DNA of 64,000 nt from Roseibium sediminis. GTDB lineage: Bacteria > Pseudomonadota > Alphaproteobacteria > Rhizobiales > Stappiaceae. Positions 25,032-34,110 of this stretch are shown here, one piece after another. The stretch lies in contig NZ_VXDB01000002.1 of assembly GCF_008711325.1 (NCBI RefSeq), forward strand, positions 1 through 64,000. The letters are read 5' to 3'. The notes beneath the pieces were generated by a model, which worked only from the letters and a program-made list of their open reading frames with translations, had not been told where the DNA came from and did not search any database. A program made the position numbers and the translations under genes. How positions within the stretch are numbered: position 1 is the first letter of the stretch; every line of letters starts with the position of its first letter.

Positions 25032-25686
25032 ACCTGATGCACCTGGACGCGCAATTCTCGATCAGATCGATGCGCTGCCGAGATCAACGCGGCCAATTCT
25101 CATCTGCGACATTGACGAAGTGGTGCTCCATCTGGTGCGTCACCTTCGAACCTATCTGGTCGCCAATGATCTTGTTCTGCTGGAAGACCGCTACAGACTG
25201 ACAAACAACATCGCCCGCAAAGAAGATAAAACGCTTCTTTCTCCGGACGCGGTCAAACGTCTGCTGCAGGAGTTCTTCGACCGGCAAAGCCATGATCAGG
25301 ATCTGGTCGATGGCGCTCATGAAGCGCTTCACACCCTTGCCGAACGACGAGACGTCATCTTCCTGACCAATCTTCCCGGCGTGCATAACAAGCCGCTACG
25401 AGAGCGTCTGCTGGCTTCCTACGGGTTCAGCTTTCCGCTGCTGGTGAATTCCGGCCCCAAGGGAGGTGCCGTCGCAGCTCTTTCTGCCAATCGCGAGGGC
25501 CGCGCCGTCTTCATCGATGACAGTCCCACCAACCACACGTCGGTCAATGCAAGCCTGCCGACGGCGGTACAGGTGCAGTTCATTGCGGATGACACCTTCC
25601 GGGCCAACATGGCACAAGAGCCTCATGTGGACCTTCTGACCGGCAACTGGTCCGAAACAGCTTCCTTTGTCAGCGAGTTGAGCTGA
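25024..25686 (+). CDS. HAD-superfamily hydrolase-like protein
   Basis: This 220-residue protein has the HAD motifs in altered form: ICDIDEVV near residue 27 (motif I, first Asp kept), FLTNLPG near 117 (motif II), a Lys in GPKGGAV near 144 and VFIDDSPTNH near 156 (motif IV). It is probably a phosphatase, substrate unknown. It overlaps DUF3572 and is followed by dinB, a conserved order. Confidence 0.82.
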   Translation: MPEPDAPGRAILDQIDALPRSTRPILICDIDEVVLHLVRHLRTYLVANDLVLLEDRYRLTNNIARKEDKTLLSPDAVKRLLQEFFDRQSHDQDLVDGAHEALHTLAERRDVIFLTNLPGVHNKPLRERLLASYGFSFPLLVNSGPKGGAVAALSANREGRAVFIDDSPTNHTSVNASLPTAVQVQFIADDTFRANMAQEPHVDLLTGNWSETASFVSELS

Positions 25687-25713
25687 TGCGCGTTTTTCTG
25701 CAGATCACCCATC

Positions 25714-27072
25714 ATGGCTCATGACGCCTCAAGGACCGATCAATCTCCCGGCCCCGTCCGGGCCTTGTGCCGCGACTGCGGATCGCGGGCGTCGCAAGGC
25801 AAGAGCCGCTGTCCGAGATGTGGAAGCCCGCGTCTGGTCTGTCATCCCGAACTCGACCAGCTGACAATCGCGCATATCGACTGCGATGCGTTTTATGCTT
25901 CGGTCGAAAAGCGTGACAATCCGGACATTCAGGACCAACCGGTGATCGTTGGTGGTGGTCAGCGTGGCGTGGTTTCGACCTGCTGCTATATCGCCCGCAT
26001 TTCCGGCGTGCGCTCGGCCATGCCGATGTTCAAGGCAATGGAGCTGTGTCCGGATGCCGTCGTAATCAAGCCCAATATGGAAAAGTACTCCGCAGTGGGG
26101 CGTGAGATCCGGGAACGGATGCGCGCACTGACACCGCTGGTCGAGCCCATTTCCATAGATGAGGCATTTCTGGATTTGAGCGGAACGGAGCGACTGCATG
26201 GGGCCACGCCCGCAGAAACGCTGGCGAAACTGATCCGCGAAATAGAGGCGGAAATCGGTGTGACGGCTTCTGTCGGGCTGGCTCCCAACAAGTTTCTGGC
26301 AAAAGTCGCTTCAGACCTTGAAAAGCCGCGCGGCTTTTCGGTTATCGGCGCAGCGGAAGCGTTGGAGTTTCTGGCGCGGCAACCGGTCAGCATCATCTGG
26401 GGCGTCGGCAAGGTCTTTCAGAACAAACTGGCCTCGGATGGAATTCGCACCATCGGCCAGCTGCAGACCATGGACCCGACGGATCTCGCCCGGCGCTATG
26501 GGTCCATGGGCCTGCACATCGCCAAGCTGTCGAGGGGAACCGACGATCGGGTTGTGACCCCATCGCGCGGAGCCAAAAGCATCAGTGCGGAAACCACCTT
26601 CAACAGCGACATATCCGACTTTGAAACCCTGAGGCCGATCTTGCGGCGGCTGTCGGAAAAGGTCTCGGCACGGTTGAAAAAGGCAGCTCTTTCAGGCCGT
26701 GGCGTGACGCTGAAACTGAAAACGGCAGACTTCAAGACGATCACCCGGGCGCGTCATCTGATGGACCCGACCCAGCTGGCCGACAAGATCTATCGCAACG
26801 GCGTCGACCTTCTGGAGAAGGAAACAGACGGGCGTCGGTTTCGGTTGCTCGGCATTGGCGTCAGCGATCTGGAAACGGCAGATCGCGCCGACCCGGTTGA
26901 CCTCGTGGATCAGCAGGCCGGACGCCGGCACAAGGCCGAAAAGGCCATGGATGCTCTAAAGGAGAAATTTGGCTCATCCGCAGTCGAACTTGGTCTCACG
27001 CACACAACGCGCAAGACCAAGGCTGCCGAAAAGCCCGCGTCCTTACGGTCGGACGACGACGAAATGGAGTGA
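25714..27072 (+). CDS. dinB: DNA polymerase IV (DinB)
   Basis: This Y-family lesion-bypass polymerase has catalytic motifs [17 protein letters not shown] near residue 52 and [11 protein letters not shown] near 146. The 452-residue protein is about 100 longer than E. coli DinB. The extra length is an N-terminal CRDCG ... CPRCG zinc-knuckle-like segment (residues 19-39) and a charged C-terminal extension. The N-terminal knuckle occurs in many alphaproteobacterial DinB proteins. There is no obvious LexA box by eye. The C terminus should bind the beta clamp. Confidence 0.93.
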   Translation: MAHDASRTDQSPGPVRALCRDCGSRASQGKSRCPRCGSPRLVCHPELDQLTIAHIDCDAFYASVEKRDNPDIQDQPVIVGGGQRGVVSTCCYIARISGVRSAMPMFKAMELCPDAVVIKPNMEKYSAVGREIRERMRALTPLVEPISIDEAFLDLSGTERLHGATPAETLAKLIREIEAEIGVTASVGLAPNKFLAKVASDLEKPRGFSVIGAAEALEFLARQPVSIIWGVGKVFQNKLASDGIRTIGQLQTMDPTDLARRYGSMGLHIAKLSRGTDDRVVTPSRGAKSISAETTFNSDISDFETLRPILRRLSEKVSARLKKAALSGRGVTLKLKTADFKTITRARHLMDPTQLADKIYRNGVDLLEKETDGRRFRLLGIGVSDLETADRADPVDLVDQQAGRRHKAEKAMDALKEKFGSSAVELGLTHTTRKTKAAEKPASLRSDDDEME

Positions 27073-27103
27073 ACCTGCTGAGCTCAGGCGATGAGAAACC
27101 CCG

Positions 27104-27940
27104 TTAGTTGGGGCAGCTCTCACTGTCGTAGAATTTCAGATCCGTCAGTTTGCCCTTCATGGCAAAGTCGCCATAGTCGAGGATCAATTCGCGGCTGACG
27201 CCGTTTTCATAGAGGACAAAGGTGAGCTGATAGACAGGCGTCTGCTCTCCCCCCTCTTCCTGACTGGGATCGAAATAGGCGATCGTCACCGGCCAGCGCT
27301 TGACGCCATCCAGCTTTTCGACCTGCCCGGCGGCTCCAGTGATTGTCTCTGCATCATCGCGGACAGCACCAATGACGGCGGTCGTGGAAAAGACCTTGTC
27401 GCCGGTTTCCGAGCCATCATAGACATCTGCCGCGACAAAACGGGTTCCGTCCAGCGCGCTGCTGATGACGCGCTTGAGATGCTCTGTTGGAAAGAGAGCA
27501 GTGTCGGTGATCAATACCGAGCGTTTTTCGGGCTCGGCCAAGTCGACCAGCTTGACGTCATCAGACTGCTTGGCCTTGCCGCGTGTGGATTCGGTCAGTT
27601 TCTGATTGACGAAAGTCTTGCTGAGGAACTCGTAAGCCTTTGCGTCCGGAGCCTCAAAGGAGGTCGTTTGCAGATCGGTGACCTGTGACCCGCCGGATTC
27701 ATCCTGAAACTCGGTGACGAAGCGGAAGGAAACACTGTAACCGTCGCAGGAGTTTCCGGAGAAGTCATAGACCATACGGCCGGACAGGCTGGCAATGCCG
27801 GACTGCCCCTCAGCCTGATCGAGTTCCATGTCATAGACAGCGCGGTGCGGCGCAAGGGCACTGCCCCCCGCAAGCGCAGCCTCCGGCAAACTGGCCACAC
27901 AGAGGACAGAACCCAAAAGGGCAACAGAAAGCCGCTTCAT
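27104..27940 (-). CDS. eipB: EipB-family periplasmic protein (DUF1849)
   Basis: This 278-residue secreted protein has a clear signal peptide ending in PEAALAGG. The mature part has the DUF1849/EipB features: LAPHRAVYDMEL at the N terminus, GRMVYDFSGNSCDGY, and a C-terminal Cys (SESCPN) that can pair with the SCDGY cysteine. EipB of Brucella is a beta-spiral envelope protein needed for cell-envelope integrity. I chose ATG 27940 because it begins the signal peptide; the upstream extension is not family-like. It is convergent with dinB. Confidence 0.88.
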   Translation of the reverse strand: MKRLSVALLGSVLCVASLPEAALAGGSALAPHRAVYDMELDQAEGQSGIASLSGRMVYDFSGNSCDGYSVSFRFVTEFQDESGGSQVTDLQTTSFEAPDAKAYEFLSKTFVNQKLTESTRGKAKQSDDVKLVDLAEPEKRSVLITDTALFPTEHLKRVISSALDGTRFVAADVYDGSETGDKVFSTTAVIGAVRDDAETITGAAGQVEKLDGVKRWPVTIAYFDPSQEEGGEQTPVYQLTFVLYENGVSRELILDYGDFAMKGKLTDLKFYDSESCPN

Positions 27941-28203
27941 TCGCAACGCACCTAAGCAATACCAATACTCTGACGCATCCGCGTCACCAGCGCCGAGTTT
28001 ACGACCAGTCCGCATCCCTCGCCACCCTTGGGTCGAAAAAAACAGGATTTTGCAGAGTTTTACCAATATTTCTATCCATGCCGCCGAAAGCACGTCGGAA
28101 ATTGAACAGGGAGCGTCCCGTATGGCCGCATTCTTGTCTTGCAGTGGTTCTGCATTTCCTCCAAGAAACCACAAAACTGAAAGCTCAGGGAGCCGAATCC
28201 ATC

Positions 28204-28668
28204 ATGACCCAGACCATTGAAAGCCGCCTTGCCGAACTCGGTGTCAGCCTGCCGCAGGCCGCCGCTCCGGCTGCAAACTATGTTCCCTATGTTGTTACCG
28301 GGAACCAGCTGTTCATTTCCGGCCAGCTTCCGATGGGTTCTGAAGGCCTTGCCTACAAGGGCAAGATCGGTGAAGACGCCTCTCTGGAAGATGGCATCGC
28401 AGCCGCCAAGCTTTGTGCGATCAACCTGTTGGCGCAGGCGAAGGCCGCAACGGGTGACCTTGAGAAGGTGGCGCGTCTGGTGAAGATCGTCGGCTTTGTG
28501 AATTCCACAGGTGACTTTGGCGAACAGCCGAAGGTCATCAATGGTGCGTCCGACTTCCTCGTTGCCGCCATGGGTGAAAAGGGCAAGCATGCCCGCTCTG
28601 CCGTCAGCGCAGCTTCCCTGCCCTTCGGCGCAACCGTCGAAATCGAAGCGATCTTCGAACTCGCTTAA
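28204..28668 (+). CDS. Rid-family (YjgF/YER057c/UK114) protein
   Basis: This 154-residue protein has the Rid-fold pattern: FISGQLPMGSEG near residue 36, a central helix pair, and the C-terminal ARSAVSAASLPFGATVEIEAIF. It carries the family arginine that binds imine/enamine carboxylates in RidA. It belongs to a subfamily somewhat larger than E. coli RidA (128), so the exact substrate is open. ATG 28204 follows CAGGGAG. A good terminator follows. Confidence 0.87.
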   Translation: MTQTIESRLAELGVSLPQAAAPAANYVPYVVTGNQLFISGQLPMGSEGLAYKGKIGEDASLEDGIAAAKLCAINLLAQAKAATGDLEKVARLVKIVGFVNSTGDFGEQPKVINGASDFLVAAMGEKGKHARSAVSAASLPFGATVEIEAIFELA

Positions 28669-28676
28669 CCCCATCG

Positions 28677-28704
28677 GGAGCCGCATGGCGCGGCTCCTTT
28701 TTTC
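28677..28704 (+). terminator. Rho-independent terminator after the Rid-family gene
   Basis: GGAGCCG and CGGCTCC form a 7-base stem around CATGGCG, followed by six T. Confidence 0.9.
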
Positions 28705-28719
28705 TTCCGGACATTCCAG

Positions 28720-29487
28720 ATGACTATGTTGCAGGACATTTTTGCGCGGCCTGTTGCCCATCGCGGCTACCATGATGCCAGACAGGGCAGAATGGAAAAC
28801 ACCCCGACAGCCATTCAGGCCGCTGTCGACAAGGGTTTCGGCATTGAAGTGGATGTTCAGGAAACCGCTGACGGCGAAGCCCTGGTGTTTCACGACTACA
28901 CGCTTGACCGTCTTGCAGATGCGACTGGCAAGGTCATCGACCGTCCGTCAGAGGCGCTTGTTGCGCTCAAGATGAAGACGGGTGGCGACAGCCTCTGGAT
29001 GCTTCAGGATCTGTTTGATCTGGTGGACGGCAAGGTCCCGCTTGTCATCGAGATCAAGTCGCTGATGCGCCCCGGTGCACAGGCGGATTTCGTCCGGCGC
29101 ATTGTCGATCAGGTGGCTGCCTATTCGGGCCCTGCCTGCATCAAGTCGTTCGACCCGGACATGGTGGCAGTTGCACGAGAGCATAACCCGGCGGTGCTGC
29201 GCGGGATTGTTGCCGATGCGGCGCGCCCGGACGGCGAATTTGCGCGACTGTCCTTCACACATCGTTTCATCCTGCGCCATTTGCTGCACTACCCGCGGAC
29301 ACGGCCGCACTTCATTTCCTATGGCATCAAGGACCTGCCGCAGATGGGGCCGAGCCTATTCAGCCGCCATGCGAAGATCCCGATCATGACCTGGACAGTC
29401 CGCACGCAGGAAGACCGCGAAAAGGCAGCCCGATTTGCAGACCAGATTGTCTTTGAGGGTTTCGACCCGGATGCGGATCAAGCCTGA
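28720..29487 (+). CDS. Glycerophosphodiester phosphodiesterase family protein
   Basis: This 255-residue TIM-barrel enzyme hydrolyses glycerophosphodiesters to an alcohol and glycerol-3-phosphate. Motifs are VAHRGYHD near residue 12, ENTPTAIQAA, FGIEVDVQETADG and VFHDYTLDR, giving the two catalytic His and the metal-binding Glu/Asp set. There is no signal peptide, so it acts in the cytoplasm. ATG 28720 and ATG 28726 are both possible. The start lies just after the terminator of the preceding gene. Confidence 0.9.
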   Translation: MTMLQDIFARPVAHRGYHDARQGRMENTPTAIQAAVDKGFGIEVDVQETADGEALVFHDYTLDRLADATGKVIDRPSEALVALKMKTGGDSLWMLQDLFDLVDGKVPLVIEIKSLMRPGAQADFVRRIVDQVAAYSGPACIKSFDPDMVAVAREHNPAVLRGIVADAARPDGEFARLSFTHRFILRHLLHYPRTRPHFISYGIKDLPQMGPSLFSRHAKIPIMTWTVRTQEDREKAARFADQIVFEGFDPDADQA

Positions 29488-29499
29488 ACGGCTTGATCC
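29475..29499 (+). terminator. Stem-loop at the end of the phosphodiesterase gene
   Basis: A perfect 10-base stem (GGATCAAGCC/GGCTTGATCC) with loop TGAAC contains the stop codon. It is followed by CTATTCTCTT, a weak T-rich tract. It lies between convergent genes. Confidence 0.5.
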
Positions 29500-30333
29500 C
29501 TATTCTCTTAAGGGGATGTAGTTCCGGCCCGGGTCCTGCGGCCTGATCGAGCGGAAAACTGACGGCAGACTGCGGGTCTGGCCGGTGCATTCATCCACAC
29601 ACATGTTCGACGTGTCTGCCGAGGTATCGGCAGGCAGTTGCGGAATTGCGGTCGTGTTCTTGTTCTGGCCGACCGGCCCTTCCCGGTTCCAGATGGCAAC
29701 GGCTGTGTCTTCAGACACCGGATGGCACGCGGAGATGGCGTCCCGCTTGCTGATTTCGCCAACACCGACATAAAAGCCGATAAGGTTGGAGACGAGGTCT
29801 TCCTGCGAAAATCCGCTGTCATAGGCCTTGCCGCGGATGAGTTCCGACAGGGTGTTTGCAATGCCACCCCACTCCAGTCCGCGCTGGAACGTCTCGAAGC
29901 GAAAGCTCACGATCAGGAATATCGAAAGAGCCACCGATTTTTGCTCGATCTCGGAGAGGCCTCTGCGAACCAGAAACGCGCCGGTGGTTCCAAGCCCCGG
30001 CCCCATCTGCTGGCGATAGGTGACCCGGTAACCGGTAGACCCGTCCGCAAACCGCGCCGTCCCGTCTCGGCGCATGTCGCGCAGAACAGTGTCGGGATAA
30101 TCGTACTGGCGGAAGTTCGGCGGATAGAAATAGCCCCAATGTGTTCTGGCATCCGGTCCTTCAGACTGGATTTGTGTCCAGAGATTGGCGGCTCCGATTA
30201 GGGGATCATTGTTTGTTGGGTTAAGATGCCCAAGATCAAGCCAGCCGCAATTGCAGGTGTAGACCAGACCATAATTGGCAGCTCCGGCCAACCGGTCATA
30301 ACCGGTGGCAATATCTCCAAAAGTGCTCATCAA
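29500..30333 (-). CDS. Unknown protein, weakly DUF4056-like
   Basis: I do not firmly recognise this 277-residue protein. The N-terminal part has YTCNCGWLDLGHL near residue 25, and later SGFSQEDLVSNLIGFYVGVGE. Both remind me of DUF4056, but only loosely. There is one hydrophobic stretch (SVALSIFLIVSF) that may be a buried helix. C-terminal cysteines (CVDECTG) may form a disulfide. It overlaps the upstream gene as ATGA, so the pair is one operon. Confidence 0.55.
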   Translation of the reverse strand: MMSTFGDIATGYDRLAGAANYGLVYTCNCGWLDLGHLNPTNNDPLIGAANLWTQIQSEGPDARTHWGYFYPPNFRQYDYPDTVLRDMRRDGTARFADGSTGYRVTYRQQMGPGLGTTGAFLVRRGLSEIEQKSVALSIFLIVSFRFETFQRGLEWGGIANTLSELIRGKAYDSGFSQEDLVSNLIGFYVGVGEISKRDAISACHPVSEDTAVAIWNREGPVGQNKNTTAIPQLPADTSADTSNMCVDECTGQTRSLPSVFRSIRPQDPGRNYIPLRE

Positions 30334-30746
30334 AAATCTCCGACAACAAATATTTTAACGGCCCGGCAGCTACCTTCTTCCTCGATCTGGATGCTGTAGC
30401 TACGCGCATTGCACATCGTGTCCGCCAGATTGTCAGCCGGGCAGCCCAATCCCCCCAGATAGTCCCGATAGAAGCCGTTCAGCTCACTTGCCGTTTCGTT
30501 GGAGCGAAAGGTGATCTCCGTGGCAGGTGGAGCCTCCCCGTCCCGGCCAGAGTGGGAAAATCGGGCGGCCTCACAGCTGTCAAATAGCGGAATATCCTTT
30601 GCCCCATCCGGAAAGCCCAGCTTGTAGGCCCAATCTTCCCGAGCTGCATTGCTTGGCTCGACCAGCATGATGGCCAGCCCGAAAACCGCAAGAAGAAGAC
30701 ATGTGAGGACCGCGAGTGCGGAAAGGAGAAATGGGCGGCGAAACAT
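30330..30746 (-). CDS. Unknown protein with one N-terminal membrane helix
   Basis: This 138-residue protein has a single N-terminal helix (residues 6-30), so the rest is probably periplasmic. The exported part has four cysteines (FDSCEAA, LGCPAD, TMCNAR, GSCRAV), enough for two disulfides. It is translationally coupled to the gene at 29500. No family is recognised. The pair may act together at the envelope. Confidence 0.6.
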   Translation of the reverse strand: MFRRPFLLSALAVLTCLLLAVFGLAIMLVEPSNAAREDWAYKLGFPDGAKDIPLFDSCEAARFSHSGRDGEAPPATEITFRSNETASELNGFYRDYLGGLGCPADNLADTMCNARSYSIQIEEEGSCRAVKIFVVGDF

Positions 30747-30986
30747 GAACAGCCTGACGGTGAGAAATAAGAAAACGAATTACGTAACGGTATAATCCAG
30801 ACTTTCGTACCTTATCAAGCACCGGAGCACATCCGGTTTCCTTTCGAAGGGAGATATCGACTCGGCACGGCTTTCTGTTGGAATTGAACAGTTGAGAGCC
30901 TTCTTGCAGACACACAAAACAATCCCTACGTAATGAAACAAGATGTTACTTTTGACCGGTTTTGCTAAATTGAGAGATTAAGACCA

Positions 30987-31553
30987 TTGTTTCATCCCAA
31001 AGAAGAAGAACGTGATGCATTTTGGTTGAAAATATCTTTTTCAGCAATGTTCTCCATCGCCTTGATACTGACGGTTTACTCGAGCTATCTTCCGGGTATC
31101 AAATACCTTCTCCTCACCCAGCTTGGCGTAACATCCATTGGGGATGTTACTCGTATCGACAGCCCAACAATTTCGTATGAGCAAGTTCTTGCTTTTTCAG
31201 AGGGAGAGCTGAGTGAGGACGATATGCGTGAGTTGTTTAGGAGAGCAGGCCCCGGAGAAAGACAATTCTATCTGACAATTGAGTTTAAGCCGCACACCAA
31301 CTCACTGAACGAAATCCTAAAGGTACCGCTTCAACTGGATCGGCTTTACCAAGTGACGGATGGCCTCCCGATTGAGATCACCTTCCTTAGATCAAATCCC
31401 TCAATCGCGTATCCGACAGAATGGCTTGGGGATTATCGCTTTGACATGAAGGTTCTTCTCGTAGCGTCAGCTATTCTGGCGTTTGTGCTGTGGACCCTCA
31501 TCAAGACCGTTCGGCAGCTTCGAGAGTTTCAAAACAAGATGAAGCGTTACTGA
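30987..31553 (+). CDS. Unknown membrane protein with two terminal helices
   Basis: This 188-residue protein has a membrane helix near residues 18-45, a roughly 90-residue extracytoplasmic region, and a second helix near 155-175 followed by a basic tail. Composition is more AT-rich than its neighbours. The start is uncertain: TTG 30987 has only a GAGAG upstream, and an internal ATG (near residue 21) would cut into the first helix. No family recognised. Confidence 0.5.
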   Translation: MFHPKEEERDAFWLKISFSAMFSIALILTVYSSYLPGIKYLLLTQLGVTSIGDVTRIDSPTISYEQVLAFSEGELSEDDMRELFRRAGPGERQFYLTIEFKPHTNSLNEILKVPLQLDRLYQVTDGLPIEITFLRSNPSIAYPTEWLGDYRFDMKVLLVASAILAFVLWTLIKTVRQLREFQNKMKRY

Positions 31554-31629
31554 CGACCGTCAGCCCCTTGCCAATTCGCCGCCAAGTTCTACGTTAGGCT
31601 CCAGACGCCAAGAGGGCCGGAATCAAGGC

Positions 31630-32934
31630 ATGACACATTCCAGCGATCAGGCCAGCGATCAGGAGCAGGCCTCCGCTACGCTGCGCATCTTATCCAGCTT
31701 GAAAGAAATTTCGCCGAGTGACTGGGACAGCGTCGCCAACCCCGGCTGGCAGCTTGGCGCGGCTGGAAAACTGTCAGGACCTGCCATAGCTGACGATCTG
31801 TCACAATTGGCAGGCCCGCCTGACAAACTGATTCAGAATATAGCATTTAACCCCTTCCTTTCACACGCCTTTTTGCATTCGCTTGAAGAGGCTGGATGCT
31901 CAACCGGGCGCACGGGATGGCATCCGCGCCATCTTGTGCTGGAAAACACAGCAGGCGAGATCTGGGGGGCTGTTCCGGCCTATCTGAAAAGCCATTCGCA
32001 AGGCGAGTACGTGTTCGACCACGGATGGGCCGAGGCGTTTCACCGGGCGGGCGGAAACTATTATCCGAAACTGCAGGTCTCGATCCCCTTCACACCGGCA
32101 ACCGGACGCCGCTTTCTCGTGAGCCCGAAAATTGATCGGGCCGCCGGGCTTCAGGCGCTCGCCTCGGGCCTTGTGCAGGTCTGCCGCCAAAGCGGCGCGT
32201 CCTCGGTTCACGCGACATTCCTGACAGACAGCGAATGGTCCGCGCTTGGCGACCTTGGCTATCTGCAGCGCACGGACCAGCAATTCCACTGGGAGAACGA
32301 AGGCTACAGCTCATTCGATGACTTCCTGAATGCCCTCGCCTCTCGCAAACGCAAGGCCGTGAAGAAAGAACGCCGCGAGGCCCTTGGCACAGGCATCGAA
32401 ATCGAATGGGTGACCGGCAGTGATCTGACCGAAGCGCATTGGGACGCGTTTTTCGAGTTTTACGAGGACACCGGCGCCCGCAAGTGGGGTCGCCCCTATC
32501 TCAACCGCCAGTTCTTTTCACTGGTGAGCGAACGCATGGCCGAGCGCATCCTGCTGGTCATGGCCAAGCGCCAGGGGCGCTACATTGCCGGAGCGCTCAA
32601 TTTCATTGGCTCGGATATCCTCTACGGGCGTCATTGGGGCTGCACGGAGCATCATCCGTTCCTGCATTTTGAAGTCTGCTACTATCAGGCAATCGATTTT
32701 GCCATCGCTCACCGCCTCAAGCGCGTTGAAGCGGGCGCGCAGGGGGCGCACAAGCTCGCCCGCGGCTATTTGCCGGTGACGACACGGTCTGCCCACTGGA
32801 TCGCCCATGAAGGGCTGCACAATGCGGTTGCCGACTTTCTGGAACATGAACGACAAGCAGTTGAACGGGAAAACGAGCTGCTCATTGATCATGCACCGTT
32901 CAGAAAGGCTTCACCCTCCAGCGGGCATGATTGA
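31630..32934 (+). CDS. GNAT/FemAB-like acyltransferase of the COG3146 (DUF482) family
   Basis: This 434-residue protein matches the COG3146 family, predicted peptidoglycan-type or acyl-CoA N-acyltransferases of unknown substrate. Characteristic segments are NPFLSHAFLHSLEEAGC near residue 77, PAYLKSHSQGEYVFDHGWA near 117, GGNYYPKLQVSIPFTP near 140 and the late RHWGCTEHHPFLHFEVCYYQ block near 335. It is soluble with no signal peptide. Codon use is normal for the host. Confidence 0.87.
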   Translation: MTHSSDQASDQEQASATLRILSSLKEISPSDWDSVANPGWQLGAAGKLSGPAIADDLSQLAGPPDKLIQNIAFNPFLSHAFLHSLEEAGCSTGRTGWHPRHLVLENTAGEIWGAVPAYLKSHSQGEYVFDHGWAEAFHRAGGNYYPKLQVSIPFTPATGRRFLVSPKIDRAAGLQALASGLVQVCRQSGASSVHATFLTDSEWSALGDLGYLQRTDQQFHWENEGYSSFDDFLNALASRKRKAVKKERREALGTGIEIEWVTGSDLTEAHWDAFFEFYEDTGARKWGRPYLNRQFFSLVSERMAERILLVMAKRQGRYIAGALNFIGSDILYGRHWGCTEHHPFLHFEVCYYQAIDFAIAHRLKRVEAGAQGAHKLARGYLPVTTRSAHWIAHEGLHNAVADFLEHERQAVERENELLIDHAPFRKASPSSGHD

Positions 32935-32953
32935 AACCAAGGCGCAAAGCAAC

Positions 32954-32982
32954 TTGAACTCGCCACGCGCTTGAACTACAAA
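32954..32982 (+). promoter_or_regulatory. Candidate metA promoter
   Basis: TTGAAC (32954-32959) and TACAAA (32977-32982) are 17 bases apart. The expected transcription start, about 7 bases further on, falls at the first stem of the riboswitch candidate. Confidence 0.5.
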
Positions 32983-32987
32983 CTCAT

Positions 32988-33067
32988 TCATCATCAAGAG
33001 TTGGGATGACGCCCAACGCCAACCTGCCGATCCGGGCAAGGTGGTACTCCTGAAAAACGGAGGATGT
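32988..33067 (+). promoter_or_regulatory. Candidate SAM-I/IV-superfamily riboswitch upstream of metA
   Basis: The leader holds the SAM-I clan core in order. P1 is CATC/GATG (32992-32995 with 33063-33066) followed by AAGAG. A short P2 is GTTGGG/CCCAAC (33000-33017). Then comes GCCAACCTGCC and P3 (33022-33028 with 33034-33042) with GGGCAAGGTGGTA, then a small P4 (CTCC/GGAG). The P2 lacks the long kinked arm of classical SAM-I, so it may be one of the reduced SAM-I/IV variants. A GGCGTC/GACGCC hairpin (33102-33129), ending just before the metA start, could be the expression platform. By family precedent, SAM would switch metA off. Confidence 0.6.
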
Positions 33068-33133
33068 GGCCGAACCGGCAACCAAGCGGAACGGATCACG
33101 GGGCGTCTATCCTTCAAGTAACGGACGCCGACA

Positions 33134-34054
33134 ATGCCCATAAAGATTCCAAACGATTTGCCCGGTCGCGAAGTTCTCGAAAACGAGGGCGTCATGATCA
33201 TGAGCGAGTCTCAGGCGATCCGGCAGGATATTCGTCCGCTCAATATCGGCCTGCTCAACCTGATGCCGAACAAGATCACGACCGAGACGCAGATCGCTCG
33301 TCTGCTGGGCGCAACGCCGCTGCAGATCGACCTGACCCTGGTGAAGATCGGCAGCCATACCCCGCGCAATACCTCCGCCGACCACATGGCCTCCTTCTAC
33401 CGCTCGTGGGAAGAAGTGCGCGGCAAGAAGTTCGACGGCTTCATCGTCACCGGTGCGCCGGTCGAACACCTCCCCTTCGAAGAAGTCACCTATTGGGACG
33501 AAATCCGCCAGGTCTTCGACTGGACACAGACCAACGTGCACCGCACCTTCAACATCTGCTGGGCGGCGCAGGCGGCCTCCTATCACTTCCACAACATGCC
33601 AAAATATGCGTTGGACACGAAGGCAACCGGCATCTTCCGGCAGTATGTGCGCGTGCCCGCCTCCCCGTTCCTGCGTGGCTTTTCCGACGACTTCCGCGTG
33701 CCGGTATCCCGCTGGACGGAAGCGCGCAAGTCAGACATTCCGGATGGCAGCGGTCTGGTGGTTCTGGCAGAAAACGAGGAAACCGGCATGTGCCTTCTGG
33801 AGGATCCGAAGCACCGCATCCTCAACATGTTCAACCACATCGAATATGACACGACTTCGCTCGCCGACGAGTTTGCCCGAGACAGCGAAACGAAGAAGGA
33901 CGATGCGCCCTTCCCGCTCGACTATTTCCCGGAGAACAATCCTTCCAAGGTGCCGCCCAACCGCTGGCGGGCGCATGCTCACCTGCTCTTCGGCAACTGG
34001 ATCAACGAGATGTACCAGACCACCCCGTTCGATGTGGCCGATATCGGAAAGTGA
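33134..34054 (+). CDS. metA: Homoserine O-acyltransferase MetA, probably acetyl-CoA specific
   Basis: This enzyme acylates homoserine, the first committed step of methionine synthesis. The 306-residue protein has catalytic Cys142 in FNICWAAQA, and His and Glu in FNHIEYDT. Residue 111 is Glu (TGAPVEHLPF). In this family Glu111 goes with acetyl-CoA use and Gly111 (E. coli) with succinyl-CoA, so homoserine O-acetyltransferase is the better name. It stands alone behind a SAM riboswitch candidate and is followed by a strong terminator, so it is probably monocistronic. Confidence 0.95.
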   Translation: MPIKIPNDLPGREVLENEGVMIMSESQAIRQDIRPLNIGLLNLMPNKITTETQIARLLGATPLQIDLTLVKIGSHTPRNTSADHMASFYRSWEEVRGKKFDGFIVTGAPVEHLPFEEVTYWDEIRQVFDWTQTNVHRTFNICWAAQAASYHFHNMPKYALDTKATGIFRQYVRVPASPFLRGFSDDFRVPVSRWTEARKSDIPDGSGLVVLAENEETGMCLLEDPKHRILNMFNHIEYDTTSLADEFARDSETKKDDAPFPLDYFPENNPSKVPPNRWRAHAHLLFGNWINEMYQTTPFDVADIGK

Positions 34055-34076
34055 TTTCCCGCACTGTTGAAACGAC

Positions 34077-34110
34077 AATCCCGACCAGAGTTCTGGTCGG
34101 GATTTTTCTT
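34077..34110 (+). terminator. Rho-independent terminator after metA
   Basis: AATCCCGACCAGA pairs with TCTGGTCGGGATT around a short loop, followed by a T-rich tract. Confidence 0.92.
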
